Positions 8,259-17,810 of a stretch of 64,000 bases of DNA are shown piece by piece; positions within the stretch are counted from its first letter, which is position 1; each line of letters begins with the position of its first letter. Origin of the DNA: Neomelitea salexigens DSM 19753 (lineage in GTDB: Bacteria > Pseudomonadota > Gammaproteobacteria > Pseudomonadales > Spongiibacteraceae); assembly GCF_000422345.1 (NCBI RefSeq), contig NZ_AULP01000005.1:62001-126000 (forward strand). The letters run 5' to 3'. The notes under the pieces were generated by a model. It did not search any database. It was not told the DNA's origin and saw only the letters and a program-made list of their open reading frames with translations. Position numbers and translations under genes: made by a program.

Positions 8259-11201
8259 TTAATTGGTGACGTTGCCGGCGTCGAGTTCGAAGATGCGTAC
8301 ATTGCCACTCACCTCGTTGCCAACAACAATGTAACCCACTCCCTCTTTCAAGAAGCCGGTCAGCCCCTCTGGGCCCACATCGCCCGTTTCGTTTTGCAGA
8401 TCAGCCGCAAAATTGCGGTTGTTCACATACTGCACAAACTGCACGCCGTAGGGCGACGTCACGTCGTACACCGCAATGCCGCCGGTACGCTCCAAACCGA
8501 TAAAGGCATAGACACGCCCCAGACTGGCGATCAGCGTCAGGCCTTCGGGCTCGGCACCTTTGTCGTCGCTGCGGGTGTCGCGATCGTTGGCGTTATTGCC
8601 CAGCAATGCGTGGGTCACGCGCAGCAAATCCGCGCCGGAGTCGAAGACTAAGTTGCCCTCTTCATCCCAGATCGCAAAGGACCGCGCACCGAAGGCGCTA
8701 ATTTCTTCAATGTCGTTGTCAGCATCGGTATTGCCCGCTTCGCTGCTCACCTTCAAGCGGCCAAGTTGGCTGTCGTCAGCGGCAGCATTGGCGCTGGGGT
8801 TTGCCGGGTCGATATCCGGGCCACTCACACCATCGAGTTCACTGGCGCGCAGCTCCTCGGAAAAACCGCTGTAATCGCGGGCATCACCTTCGTTGGCGGT
8901 AACGAAGAAGTTCTTACCTGCAAACTGATAGGCCGCGATCGCATCCGGCTGGTACATGCCCACCACGCCCGGCCACAGCCCAAAGTTAATGGTGCCGTCG
9001 TCGTTAACATCCAGCTCATTGCCCTTCACACCAAAGTCTTTGGTGCCCAGCGCAAAAATCTCGCTGACCGATTTGCTATCGAAATCGATCACCGCTACCG
9101 CGTTGTTTTCCTGCAAGCTGACGAAGGCTTTGCTGTTGTTCAGCGCGACGCCTATGTACTCCGGCTCCAAATCCTGGGCGACACTGGCACCCGGCCCGAA
9201 TACACGCACACCGGCGGGCAATTCGCTGGCGCGCGCACCGCCAACATTAAATTCACTGAAACCGATCTGCGTGACTTCCGCCGCATCAACACCGTCAGTC
9301 AGGTCAATCAGGGTTACGCTGCCTTCGGGGTCAATGCTGTAGTCGTCATTGGGCTCGCCTTCATTGGCGACCAGCAAGCGCTGCGCCAGCAGGTCAAAGG
9401 TCAACATATCCGGCCCTGCCCCCACCTCGAACGTCGCCGCCAGGGTAAGGTCTTCAAGGTTGTATAGCGCGGCAATGCCGTTTTGCTGACGGCCGCTGTT
9501 TTCAATAGCAACGGCAACGTGTTGTGTGCCCACGGCCACGCTATTGATAGCGCCCAGGTTCACACCGCTATCGGTGGCCGCCGCCGCAATATCGAGTTGC
9601 CCCAACAGCGTTGGCTGCAGAGGCGTTTCAATATCTAACACTTCGACAATACCAAGCTGGGCATTGACCACAAACAGCTGGTCATTGGTGGTATCCACGG
9701 CAACAATCTCTGCCGCGCCAGTGTCGGGTTGAGCATCAGGCCGCTGATAGCTCGCCGACTCTGCATAATCCAAGCTTGGGCGATAGGGCGGCGTGCTACT
9801 GATAATAAAGCTGCCCAGCGGCAAAATGCTGATACGGCTGCGCGCGCCAGCACTGCTTTGGTCATACACGCCATAGCGGTTATCCGACACCACGGCGACA
9901 AACGCCGAGCTGAGCAATGCCAGGCCTTCAACATTTTCGCCGAGCGCATCAATACCCGCCGGCAGCGGCATGCTCAAACTGTCAAAGCCCAATTGCTTCA
10001 CGACAAAGGGCGCATCGCTGACAAGGAACTGCTCTTCCAGGCTGGGCGAGGTGCTCTCTTGATCCCACTGGCTACCCAGAATACTGGTCGCATTGGCGAG
10101 GTTGATTCGGTAGTACTTACTGACGTCGCGAGCCTGCTCAACCACCACCAAGCTGTCCACATCCACAGCGGCCGCTTCGGTTACACGCACCTCGCTTTGG
10201 CTGACAAACTCACCGTTGTCCAGCGCGCCTTTACCATCGTGTTTGGTCGCAAACTGTGAGGGTGTATCCAGGCGATACAGGTATTCGCCATCAACACTGG
10301 CAATGCTACCGTCGTCATTCAACGCCAGTTTAACGATGCGCACCACGCGTGAATCAGCTACCGCCGCCACACTGGGATTAGCCAGCGGCGCTTCCATCAC
10401 AAAGTATAAAAATTCGTTGTCTGGCGTCACTGCCAAGGCTGAAATTCCGCGGTCGACTTGGCGACGAGCAAGAATACCGGGCAAGAAGCCTTCACTCACG
10501 GTATACCCGGCAGCAACGTAGTCGACGCCGCGCCCCAGGGGAACTTCGCGGCGCACAATGCGGCCGTCACTTTCTAATAACACCAGGCTGGGGCCGTATT
10601 CATCGGCCACCCAGAAGCGACCATTATTCAGCCGCACCAACGCTTCGGGGTCGAAGCCATTGGCACTGGTGCCCAGCTCATTGCCATTGGGGTCGTAACC
10701 CACTTCGCCAGACCCTTCATTCGGCAAGCCATTCACGCCAGAACCGTTCTGGGTGGAAATTTGGATCGTTTCAAGCTTCTCAATGCTGAGCTTGGTGCCC
10801 ACGCCGCTGAGCTTCCACTTTTGAATTTGCGGCGCAAACTGTGGCAATGCGAAAACCGTGCCCGCATTCCCACCACACAAATTCGCTACACCGATAATTG
10901 CCTGGCTCTCTGAACAGTCAAAGGTCGGGCCGCGGTCACTTAAGGTGTAGAAAAAATTATTGCCCTCATCGGTCGAGCGAAACGCACTACTGCCGATCGA
11001 CAGGCTGAGATCCAAGCTGGCGCCGCCTTGGAATTGCACGCTGCCCAGCGACTCCTCAACAAAAAATTGTCGCGAATTGAGTTCATAGGACAAGCTGCGG
11101 CTACTGGAGCTACTGTCGCCACTACAGGCAGCCAGGCCGAGTGCGGCAGCGGCAAGCACCGATAGAGTTTTTGCAAAAGCCTTGGTGGATCCCATCATCA
11201 A
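8259..11201 (-). CDS. Phytase-like/choice-of-anchor I lipoprotein
   Basis: A 980-residue exported lipoprotein. The signal ends in the lipobox LAACSGD, followed by a Ser-rich linker. The first half (about residues 40-480) is an 'esterase-like activity of phytase' propeller (FYTLSDRGPTFD, NGRFWVADEYGPSLVLL, YRIN). The second half (about 490-975) is a choice-of-anchor I type propeller (GAGPDMLTFDLLAQRLLVANEGEPNDDYS, QPDAIAAYQFAGKNFFVTANEGDARDY, GPEGLTGF), with many Asp-rich putative calcium sites. It probably acts on phosphate esters or other polyanions at the cell surface, but the substrate is not known. Three consecutive Met codons at the start leave the exact initiation ambiguous by two residues. 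It is convergent with the response regulator. Confidence 0.85.
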   Translation of the reverse strand: MMMGSTKAFAKTLSVLAAAALGLAACSGDSSSSSRSLSYELNSRQFFVEESLGSVQFQGGASLDLSLSIGSSAFRSTDEGNNFFYTLSDRGPTFDCSESQAIIGVANLCGGNAGTVFALPQFAPQIQKWKLSGVGTKLSIEKLETIQISTQNGSGVNGLPNEGSGEVGYDPNGNELGTSANGFDPEALVRLNNGRFWVADEYGPSLVLLESDGRIVRREVPLGRGVDYVAAGYTVSEGFLPGILARRQVDRGISALAVTPDNEFLYFVMEAPLANPSVAAVADSRVVRIVKLALNDDGSIASVDGEYLYRLDTPSQFATKHDGKGALDNGEFVSQSEVRVTEAAAVDVDSLVVVEQARDVSKYYRINLANATSILGSQWDQESTSPSLEEQFLVSDAPFVVKQLGFDSLSMPLPAGIDALGENVEGLALLSSAFVAVVSDNRYGVYDQSSAGARSRISILPLGSFIISSTPPYRPSLDYAESASYQRPDAQPDTGAAEIVAVDTTNDQLFVVNAQLGIVEVLDIETPLQPTLLGQLDIAAAATDSGVNLGAINSVAVGTQHVAVAIENSGRQQNGIAALYNLEDLTLAATFEVGAGPDMLTFDLLAQRLLVANEGEPNDDYSIDPEGSVTLIDLTDGVDAAEVTQIGFSEFNVGGARASELPAGVRVFGPGASVAQDLEPEYIGVALNNSKAFVSLQENNAVAVIDFDSKSVSEIFALGTKDFGVKGNELDVNDDGTINFGLWPGVVGMYQPDAIAAYQFAGKNFFVTANEGDARDYSGFSEELRASELDGVSGPDIDPANPSANAAADDSQLGRLKVSSEAGNTDADNDIEEISAFGARSFAIWDEEGNLVFDSGADLLRVTHALLGNNANDRDTRSDDKGAEPEGLTLIASLGRVYAFIGLERTGGIAVYDVTSPYGVQFVQYVNNRNFAADLQNETGDVGPEGLTGFLKEGVGYIVVGNEVSGNVRIFELDAGNVTN

Positions 11202-11279
11202 TACGCCTTAAATCAGAGGAAAGCGCCGCAGCGCTATTTCATTCATTACTATTGTTGTTAAGTCACTGCTGCGCACAGC

Positions 11280-11304
11280 AAAAGGGGGCCTGCGCAGCCC
11301 CCTT
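11280..11304 (-). terminator. Rho-independent terminator of argG
   Basis: A perfect 8-bp stem (AAGGGGGC / GCCCCCTT) with a 7-base loop lies 18 bases past the argG stop. Read leftward it is followed by TTTT, the usual intrinsic terminator shape. It also lies 79 bases upstream of the phytase-like gene start and so insulates that gene from argG read-through. Confidence 0.85.
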
Positions 11305-11322
11305 ACTCATCACCGCCCTGCC

Positions 11323-12543
11323 TTACAGTTGCGAGCGGCCTTTGTTCGCGGCGATGCGCAAGCGCAATGCATTGAGTTTAATGAAGCCTTCGGCGTCTTT
11401 TTGGTCATAGGCGCCGGCGTCGTCTTCAAAGGTGGCAATCGCTTCGTCGAACAAGGAGTTGTCTGACTTTCGACCTACTACGACCACATTGCCTTTATAG
11501 AGTTTCAGACGCACGCTGCCATTCACAAAGCCCTGGGACTCATCAATGGCAGTTTGCAGCATCCGGCGCTCGGGGCTAAACCAGTAACCGTTGTAAACCA
11601 GCTTGGCGTAGCGCGGCATCAGCTCATCTTTCAGGTGGGCCGCTTCGCGGTCCAGCGTGATCGATTCAATAGCGCGGTGAGCCTTGAGCATGATCGTGCC
11701 GCCCGGTGTTTCGTAACAACCGCGCGACTTCATACCCACGTAGCGGTTTTCAACCAAGTCCAGACGGCCAATACCGTTGGCGCCGCCAAGCTTGTTCAAG
11801 GTCTCGAGCATGGTCGCGGGGCTCAGCGCTTCGCCGTTCAGCGTAACCGGGTCACCGTTTTGGTAGCCGATCTCGATATAGGTTGGCTTGTCGGGCGCGG
11901 CCTCGGGACTAACACTCCAGCGCCACATGTCTTCTTCAGGCTCCCAGTAAGGGTCCTCCAGCTTGCCGCCTTCATAGGAGATATGCAGCAGGTTGGCGTC
12001 CATAGAATAGGGCGACTTCTTCTTTTTGCTGGAGAAATCCACCGGGATATTGTGGGTCTCGCAGTAGGCCATCAGCGTTTCGCGAGAGGTCAGATCCCAC
12101 TCGCGCCAGGGAGCAATCACCTGAATACCCGGCTTCAGTGAGTACGCGCCCAGCTCGAAGCGTACCTGGTCATTCCCCTTACCTGTGGCACCGTGCGAAA
12201 TGGCATCGGCGCCGGTTTCATTAGCGATCTCGATCAGGCGCTTGGCGATCAGCGGGCGGGCAATAGAGGTACCCAGCAGGTACTCGCCTTCATAAATGGC
12301 ATTGGCGCGGAACATCGGAAACACAAAGTCGCGCACGTATTCTTCGCGCAGATCATCGATGTAGATTTCTTTCACACCCAGCGCCTCAGCCTTAGCGCGG
12401 GCTGGCTCAACCTCTTCGCCCTGACCGATGTCAGCAGTAAAGGTCACCACTTCACAGTCATAGGTTTCCTGAAGCCATCTAACAATGACCGAGGTGTCCA
12501 GGCCGCCAGAATAGGCCAGTACCACCTTGTTGATATCCGACAT
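11323..12543 (-). CDS. argG: Argininosuccinate synthase
   Basis: A 406-residue enzyme that joins citrulline and aspartate with ATP to form argininosuccinate in arginine biosynthesis, cytoplasmic and normally a tetramer. The N-terminal ATP-binding motif [14 protein letters not shown] (residues 6-19), the citrulline/aspartate loop [15 protein letters not shown], the [24 protein letters not shown] block and the C-terminal oligomerisation helix are all intact, and the length is standard. I chose ATG 12543 ([14 protein letters not shown]) because GGAG precedes it; an in-frame upstream start would add 20 non-conserved residues. It stands alone, with its own terminator. Confidence 0.97.
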   Translation of the reverse strand: MSDINKVVLAYSGGLDTSVIVRWLQETYDCEVVTFTADIGQGEEVEPARAKAEALGVKEIYIDDLREEYVRDFVFPMFRANAIYEGEYLLGTSIARPLIAKRLIEIANETGADAISHGATGKGNDQVRFELGAYSLKPGIQVIAPWREWDLTSRETLMAYCETHNIPVDFSSKKKKSPYSMDANLLHISYEGGKLEDPYWEPEEDMWRWSVSPEAAPDKPTYIEIGYQNGDPVTLNGEALSPATMLETLNKLGGANGIGRLDLVENRYVGMKSRGCYETPGGTIMLKAHRAIESITLDREAAHLKDELMPRYAKLVYNGYWFSPERRMLQTAIDESQGFVNGSVRLKLYKGNVVVVGRKSDNSLFDEAIATFEDDAGAYDQKDAEGFIKLNALRLRIAANKGRSQL

Positions 12544-12729
12544 AACACACTCCGAAAAACGCCTGCAGGCACCTGGGCCGCAGGGTGGGAAAAAGGCCGC
12601 CATTTTAACGCTCTTTGCCCGCCGGTGCCATGCCGCAAGCCCGCTGGGGCAGGAATCATCACAATAAATGCCCCCGCCTCACCGCCGCGAACCGAAATTT
12701 AGCGAAAGCCGCGCCGCCTTATATCCGCG

Positions 12730-13647
12730 CTAGTCGTCCGCCGATACCGTGGCGAGGAAGTTTTTGTACTCCGTCAGCACCTCGCTGGGGGCTTCCACCT
12801 GCGGGTAGTGGCCGATGCGCGGCAGGCGCGCTAGAAAGTCCAGGCGGCACTCAAGCTGTTGGTAGCGCTGCACCATGTGATCACCGGAGACCGGATCAAC
12901 CGAGCCATTAATCAGCGCCAGTGGCAGCTCTGCGCGCTGCAATGGCTCCAGCCAACGCTGCCGATGCTGCTTTCGGTCTCGCATATAGGTAATCAAATTA
13001 TGGAAGATATGCTTGCCATCATTTTCGTTGATCAAAGACCAAAAGGCGTTTAACTCCGTGTCGCCGGGCTGAGTATCCGGGCCGAATACCCTGCTGAAAT
13101 TCTTGCGAAATTGGGCAAAGCCCGACAGGCGATTCAGCAGCGGCCCAATTGGCGACAGCAATAATTTCTGCGTTAACAAGGCGCGGTGGGTTTCCGGGAA
13201 TAAGCCGCCGTTTAAAAAGCAGCCGGACAACCACTGCCCGACGCCACTGCCCTCCTGCTGACGGGCTAGTAGTTCCTGCGCGACGGTGTCACCGTAATCG
13301 TGGGCCAGCACGTGATAGCGCTGCACACCCAACTCGCTGAGCACGGCCTCCACCAAATCAGCCTGCAAATGAATGCTGTAGTCGCGGCGATCGGGTTTAT
13401 CAGAAAAACCAAAGCCGAGCATATCCAGGGTAATCAGTCGGTAGTCCGGGCGCAGCCCTTCCCACAAACCCTGCCAGTCCCAGCTGGATGTGGGAAAGCC
13501 GTGAATCAGAAGTATTGTCGGTTGATCTGCAGCGCCGTCATCGCGCACGAACAGACGGTGGCCCAGCACCGTTAGCATCTGCCCCTGCTCTCGCCACCGC
13601 TGCTTGCTGGCCTCATTCCACAGTGTTTTATCGTTTGCGACAGCCAT
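12730..13647 (-). CDS. Alpha/beta hydrolase, haloalkane dehalogenase/epoxide hydrolase-like
   Basis: A 305-residue alpha/beta-hydrolase. The oxyanion-hole motif is LLIHGFPTSSWDW. The nucleophile elbow is LAHDYGDT, giving an Asp nucleophile (H-D-Y-G) of the dehalogenase/epoxide hydrolase type rather than Ser. The acid is near INGSVDPV and the catalytic His near IGHYPQVEAP. No signal peptide is seen. The substrate cannot be told from sequence. It is divergent from a TetR gene, with a perfect palindrome between them, so it is probably the regulated target. Confidence 0.85.
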   Translation of the reverse strand: MAVANDKTLWNEASKQRWREQGQMLTVLGHRLFVRDDGAADQPTILLIHGFPTSSWDWQGLWEGLRPDYRLITLDMLGFGFSDKPDRRDYSIHLQADLVEAVLSELGVQRYHVLAHDYGDTVAQELLARQQEGSGVGQWLSGCFLNGGLFPETHRALLTQKLLLSPIGPLLNRLSGFAQFRKNFSRVFGPDTQPGDTELNAFWSLINENDGKHIFHNLITYMRDRKQHRQRWLEPLQRAELPLALINGSVDPVSGDHMVQRYQQLECRLDFLARLPRIGHYPQVEAPSEVLTEYKNFLATVSADD

Positions 13648-13705
13648 TATTTCGCCCCTTGTTATTGTTGTTGCAATTACCGTAGCTAAATCCGAACTTG
13701 ACGTC

Positions 13706-13727
13706 TAGTTCAATTTATACTGAACTA
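13706..13727. promoter_or_regulatory. Palindromic operator between hydrolase and TetR gene
   Basis: A perfect 7-bp inverted repeat TAGTTCA / TGAACTA separated by 8 bases lies in the 118-base divergent intergenic region. Size and symmetry fit a TetR-dimer operator. It is placed to control both the regulator and the hydrolase. Confidence 0.65.
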
Positions 13728-13765
13728 ACCCTAGCCCCACAACAACACAAGGCCCACTAACACTC

Positions 13766-14356
13766 ATGAAAGCCCTGCCCACACAACAGCGCGCACTCGC
13801 CAAACGCAATGCACTAATCGGCGCCGCTGAGCACTGCTTTGCCAAACTGGGGTACGAGGGCTGTACGGCAAAAATTGTTGCTGAACACGCCGAGGTTGCG
13901 ACGGGAACCTTTTATCAGTATTTCGACAACAAAGACGACATGCTGCACACGCTGGCCGAGCAGTGGTTTTTCGAGCTCGAGCACACCCTTGATGACCACC
14001 AGAGCAGCCCGCCCACGACAGACATCGAGGCGCGCCTGGAAAACAGCCTGCGCTTTATCTACGACTTCCACGAACAGAAGCCCGAGCTCCACCAGATCTT
14101 CGAACACCGCCGCAACGTCGACGGCACGCTCGCCGACATTCTCAACCGCGGCGAAGCCAAACTGCAGCAGCACGTGGTGCAGTTTGTCCACGCGCTCAAG
14201 CTGCCCAATGCCGACCTCGTGGCCTACAACCTCTTTGCGATGGCTGAAGGCGTGGTTCATCGCCATGTATTTCACAGCGAAACGAAACAGGACAAAGACG
14301 CGGTTATTCAGCAGGCAGCCCGAATGCTCGCCAGCTATTTACACCACCCAAGCTAA
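13766..14356 (+). CDS. TetR/AcrR family regulator
   Basis: A 196-residue TetR-type repressor. The N-terminal helix-turn-helix is at about residues 13-60 (NALIGAAEHCFAKLGYEGCTAKIVAEHAEVATGTFYQYFDNKDDML), with the characteristic GTFYQYF turn. The C-terminal ligand domain is helical and not assignable. It is divergent from the hydrolase, and the amidohydrolase starts 21 bases after its stop, so it may control both neighbours through the palindrome just upstream. The ligand is unknown. Confidence 0.92.
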   Translation: MKALPTQQRALAKRNALIGAAEHCFAKLGYEGCTAKIVAEHAEVATGTFYQYFDNKDDMLHTLAEQWFFELEHTLDDHQSSPPTTDIEARLENSLRFIYDFHEQKPELHQIFEHRRNVDGTLADILNRGEAKLQQHVVQFVHALKLPNADLVAYNLFAMAEGVVHRHVFHSETKQDKDAVIQQAARMLASYLHHPS

Positions 14357-14377
14357 ACCAAAACGGGAATAACAATA

Positions 14378-16273
14378 ATGACAAACCAACACAGCAGCAT
14401 CGCCCCGACCGACATAGATACCCTGATTAAACAGGCCAAGGTATTTAACCGAGGCCATAACCCGGTTATCGAAGACATTGCCATCGGCAACGGCCGCATT
14501 GTCGCCCGCGGCTCCGCGCTCGAACCCGGACCAAACACCGAAGTCATCGACGCTAAGGGCCTGTGGGCCATGCCCGGACTCTTTGATATTCACACCCACT
14601 ACGACCTGGAATTGGAGGTCGCACCGGGACTGCCCGAGTCCACCCGCCACGGCACTACCACAGTGGTGATCGCCAACTGCAGCCTGGGGCTGGCTTTCGG
14701 CGCGCAGCGCGAAAACGGCGCCGACCCCATCGTTGACTGCTATGCCCGCGTCGAGAATATTCCCAAGGGTGTACTGCGAGACTGCGCCGAGAAAGTCTCC
14801 TGGCAGACCCCGGCCGAATACCTGCACCATCTCGATGGCCTCGCACTCGGCCCGAATGTGGTCACCCTGCTGCCCCACTCCATGCTGCGCATTGATGCCA
14901 TGGGCTTTAATGACAGCATTAGTCGCGACCCCAGCCAGGCCGAGCTCAGCGCCATGCAAAGTGCGCTGAAAAATGCACTCGCCGACGGCTACGTTGGCCT
15001 TTCCACCGACGCCCTGCCCTTTCACTACCTGGCGAACCAACCCAACTGCCACAAAACCATCCCGACACAATTCGCCAAATATGGCGAGCTAAAAGCGCTC
15101 ACCCAAGTGGTGCGTGACGCCGGCGGCATCTGGCAGGCAACACCCCCTAAAGACAGCGCCCTGGGTACACTGAAAACGTTTCTGCTCACCAGCGGCCGCT
15201 TACACGGCCGCCCCCTCACCACCACCGTGGTCGCCGCACTGGATATCGCCAACAACAAGAAGATTGTTCGCCTGGCCCTGTTTTTGGCTCGAATGCTCAA
15301 CAGCCGCTGGCTGAAAGGCAACTTCCATATGCAGGCCCTTGGCGCCGCGTTCAAAACCTGGGCCGACGGCGTCATTACGCCACTATCAGAGGAAATCCCC
15401 GAACTGCGCGCGCTCAATGAAACCGACTTAGAAGACCGCGCTGCGCGCCTCGCCATCCTCAATGACCCGGACTATATTCGCGCCTTTAAGCGCATGTGGA
15501 TGAGCGGTAAACAGGGCTGGGGGCTGGCGCGCCTGAAGCGCAAACTCAAGCTCGAAGACTACGCCTTCAATCGCACTCTTGCCGATATGACCGTCGAGCG
15601 CTGCCCCATCGAAAACTGGCAGGGCAAAGACCTGCAAACCGTGTATGAGCGCGTAGTGGCAATATTGCAGCAGCGGCCACCGCAAGACCTCGGCGAAGAA
15701 GAGCGGCAGCTCGTCGAACGCGACTTCACCGCAATCAACGACGAAGCCGACTTTATGCTGCAATTGCTGCGCAGCTTTGACACCGCGCTATCGTGGAGCA
15801 CGATCACCGCAAACAGGAGCCCGCAAAAGGTCCGCGAGCTGATTATGAACCCGCTTCTGTTGCCCGGTTTTAACGACAGCGGCGCCCACCTCACCAACAT
15901 GGCCTTTTACGACGTGAACCTGCGCTGCTTAAAGCTGGCGGCTCAGGGCGGCGACAAGGACGTGAGCTACATGGTGAAACGCCTGACCTGCGACGCCGCC
16001 GACGTGTTCGGCGTGGACGGTGGCAGTATTGATATTGGCGACACCGCCGACCTGATTTTGGTTGACCCAAAGCAACTTGCTAATTACGACGGCCAAACCA
16101 ATGTAGAGCGGCGCTACCGCGAGGAATTCCGGCACGAGCAATTGGTTAATCGCTCCGATGGCGTGGTAACACAGGTGTTTATTGGTGGCCAAAGTGCATG
16201 GCGCGACCAGCAATTTTCGCCGCAACTGGGCAAGCAAAAGTTTGGACGGCTACTGCGTCGCCGAGCGCATTAA
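14378..16273 (+). CDS. D-aminoacylase/N-acyl-D-amino-acid deacylase-type amidohydrolase
   Basis: A 631-residue metal-dependent amidohydrolase. The metal motif is MPGLFDIHTHYDLE (about residues 65-78), followed by the ligand Cys region VVIANCSLG, the His-bearing middle region, and the C-terminal metal Asp/His region GFNDSGAHLTNM. Together these define the D-aminoacylase subfamily, which usually hydrolyses N-acyl-D-amino acids or related amides. It is longer than the characterised enzymes (about 480-500 residues) because of an insert around residues 290-440. It follows the TetR gene closely, suggesting co-transcription. The natural substrate is not known, and a cytoplasmic location is inferred from the lack of a signal peptide. 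Confidence 0.88.
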   Translation: MTNQHSSIAPTDIDTLIKQAKVFNRGHNPVIEDIAIGNGRIVARGSALEPGPNTEVIDAKGLWAMPGLFDIHTHYDLELEVAPGLPESTRHGTTTVVIANCSLGLAFGAQRENGADPIVDCYARVENIPKGVLRDCAEKVSWQTPAEYLHHLDGLALGPNVVTLLPHSMLRIDAMGFNDSISRDPSQAELSAMQSALKNALADGYVGLSTDALPFHYLANQPNCHKTIPTQFAKYGELKALTQVVRDAGGIWQATPPKDSALGTLKTFLLTSGRLHGRPLTTTVVAALDIANNKKIVRLALFLARMLNSRWLKGNFHMQALGAAFKTWADGVITPLSEEIPELRALNETDLEDRAARLAILNDPDYIRAFKRMWMSGKQGWGLARLKRKLKLEDYAFNRTLADMTVERCPIENWQGKDLQTVYERVVAILQQRPPQDLGEEERQLVERDFTAINDEADFMLQLLRSFDTALSWSTITANRSPQKVRELIMNPLLLPGFNDSGAHLTNMAFYDVNLRCLKLAAQGGDKDVSYMVKRLTCDAADVFGVDGGSIDIGDTADLILVDPKQLANYDGQTNVERRYREEFRHEQLVNRSDGVVTQVFIGGQSAWRDQQFSPQLGKQKFGRLLRRRAH

Positions 16274-16382
16274 GCCCTTCTGGCACAGGATGTTAGCGCC
16301 GGGCAAGCACGTCTAAGATGCTGTGCTACACTCAAATTGTGCATGGACCGCACACCTCTATTTCATCAACAAAAGGATTTGG

Positions 16383-16682
16383 ATGATGAGCTACTCACTG
16401 CCACAACTCGCAACACTTATCAGTATGTTCTTTGTGCTGGCGCTGACCTTCTCAGCCCCAGCCAGTGCACTGAATATCAACACGGCCACGGCTGCCGAGC
16501 TCACCGAGCTGAAGGGCGTGGGCCCAAAACGCGCGCAAGCCATTGTGCGTTACCGAGAAAAACACGGCCCATTCCAAGACCGCGAAGCCCTGCTGGAGGT
16601 GCCCGGTGTTGGCAAAAAAGTGTTGAAGGAAAACCTCGCAATTATTGAACTCGAAGCACGCAATACCACCGCAAGCAAGTAA
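16383..16682 (+). CDS. ComEA-like helix-hairpin-helix protein
   Basis: A 99-residue exported protein: a signal peptide (ending near APASA) followed by a single helix-hairpin-helix DNA-binding domain (LNINTATAAELTELKGVGPKRAQAIVRYR, then EVPGVGKKVLKENL). This is the ComEA type found in Gram-negative bacteria, where it binds incoming DNA in the periplasm. AGGA precedes ATG 16383; a second ATG directly follows. In-frame codons upstream to 16323 are not conserved. It is monocistronic, with a hairpin just downstream. Confidence 0.9.
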   Translation: MMSYSLPQLATLISMFFVLALTFSAPASALNINTATAAELTELKGVGPKRAQAIVRYREKHGPFQDREALLEVPGVGKKVLKENLAIIELEARNTTASK

Positions 16683-16693
16683 GGAAGGCCGTT

Positions 16694-16717
16694 GGCACTG
16701 GCAACGCTGCCAGTGCC
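16694..16717 (+). terminator. Perfect hairpin after comEA-like gene
   Basis: A perfect 10-bp stem (GGCACTGGCA / TGCCAGTGCC) with a 4-base loop lies 11 bases after the stop. There is no T run behind it, so it may be a weak or Rho-assisted terminator or a transcript-end stabiliser. Confidence 0.5.
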
Positions 16718-16842
16718 CTGCCCCTTCGCAATGCCCCCTTTGCAACGCCATCTCTCTTTCTGCTTCACCAAGCCACTTTGTGAAAAGCGCTTGATCCAAG
16801 TCAGCACAGCCTCAGCCGCGGCCCCGTAGTGTTAGCTTTTGA

Positions 16843-17166
16843 TTGATTTCAATGGGTAGCAGCATGCACTACAAAAAAATGGCCGGTACTGCCGCCGTAT
16901 TCGTTTTTGCCGACCAACATGCCAACAAGCCCGTTGAGCGACAGGGCGAAATATGGAGCGCGCATGAACTTCATCTCGACACCACCCCCGCCACCCTTAC
17001 CAGCAAACCCAGCATGGCCAGCAGCCTCGCCCTCGAAGGCCTGGAGAGCTACGACCCACCCCGCCACGGCGATGTGCGCGAGGTCAGCGCATTGAATGCG
17101 AGCTTCGTATACATTGAGGCCATCAAGGGCTGGGTGGAGTTAGCGTTGGATACGGAAAGCCCCTGA
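16843..17166 (+). CDS. Hypothetical protein, 107 residues
   Basis: A short frame with no family that I recognise. There is no clear signal peptide; the N-terminus is mildly hydrophobic (MAGTAAVFVFADQ). The sequence is soluble-looking, with a Pro/Ser-rich middle (TPATLTSKPSMASS). Three in-frame ATGs (16843, 16852, 16864) compete and none has a strong ribosome-binding site. It ends 31 bases before the convergent thioesterase gene. Coding is plausible because no better frame covers this stretch, but it could be spurious. Confidence 0.5.
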   Translation: MISMGSSMHYKKMAGTAAVFVFADQHANKPVERQGEIWSAHELHLDTTPATLTSKPSMASSLALEGLESYDPPRHGDVREVSALNASFVYIEAIKGWVELALDTESP

Positions 17167-17197
17167 CACAGGGCAATCCAGCCGCCCTATTTCGCCT

Positions 17198-17662
17198 TTA
17201 CTTGGCGCGAGCCTGCGGCTTTTTTCTGATGTAAATCACCTTGCGCACCCGCGACACAAGTTGCTTGGAGGCATCGACAATATCGACGGTGAAATGAGCA
17301 AAGTACTTGTCGCCGTTTGCAGTGTTATCGCGAATATTCTGGATATCTTCATCTGAAATGGTCATCACCGCCGTGACTTTGGACTGCCCCGGTTTGATAA
17401 ATTCGATATCTGCGGATTTATCCCAGACTAAATAGTCTTTGCCGAAAATCTGCATGAGCAGCAGCATAATGTGGGGGTCAACCATCGAATACAGGCTGCC
17501 GCCAAAATGCGTGCCCACCGCGTTGCGGTTATACCAGCGCAAAGGCATAGAGACCTGCAACTGCTGCCAATCCGGACTGACGTAGTCCACCTTTACACCC
17601 GCACCGATGTAGGGCGGATAACAATTAAGCATCAATTTAAATAGCCGCGGGGACAATTTCAT
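17198..17662 (-). CDS. Hotdog-fold thioesterase-like protein (DUF4442)
   Basis: A 154-residue hotdog-fold protein resembling DUF4442/YiiD C-terminal acyl-CoA thioesterases. The motif NAVGTHFGGSLYSMVDPHIMLLLM (about residues 51-74) contains the conserved G-T-x-x-G-G and Asp of the active-site helix. I chose ATG 17662, where AGG precedes at good spacing and the start matches the family (MKLSPRLFKLMLN). The frame extends 73 codons further upstream, but that part overlaps the LysR gene and is not conserved. The acyl substrate is unknown. It lies behind the LysR gene on the same strand. Confidence 0.82.
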   Translation of the reverse strand: MKLSPRLFKLMLNCYPPYIGAGVKVDYVSPDWQQLQVSMPLRWYNRNAVGTHFGGSLYSMVDPHIMLLLMQIFGKDYLVWDKSADIEFIKPGQSKVTAVMTISDEDIQNIRDNTANGDKYFAHFTVDIVDASKQLVSRVRKVIYIRKKPQARAK

Positions 17663-17810
17663 ATCGTCTACCTTACTGTCTGTAAAAAGCGGGAGAGGCG
17701 TGTATTTCCGCTCCAGCCGAACAAAGCAACGCACACTAATCGATTTATTAATGGCGCGATAGCGTCGCGCCTGCCGCTTGCGCGCTGGCTTTTGGGCCGG
17801 GCAAAGGGAT

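Noticed and set aside
8766-9467. Rightward frame inside the phytase-like lipoprotein gene
   Set aside because: Shadow of the repeat-rich coding sequence on the other strand.
14339-15070. Leftward 243-codon frame inside the amidohydrolase gene
   Set aside because: It is the antisense of a clearly coding gene; its composition (Gly/Val/His-rich) is the usual mirror of GC-rich coding DNA and no family fits.
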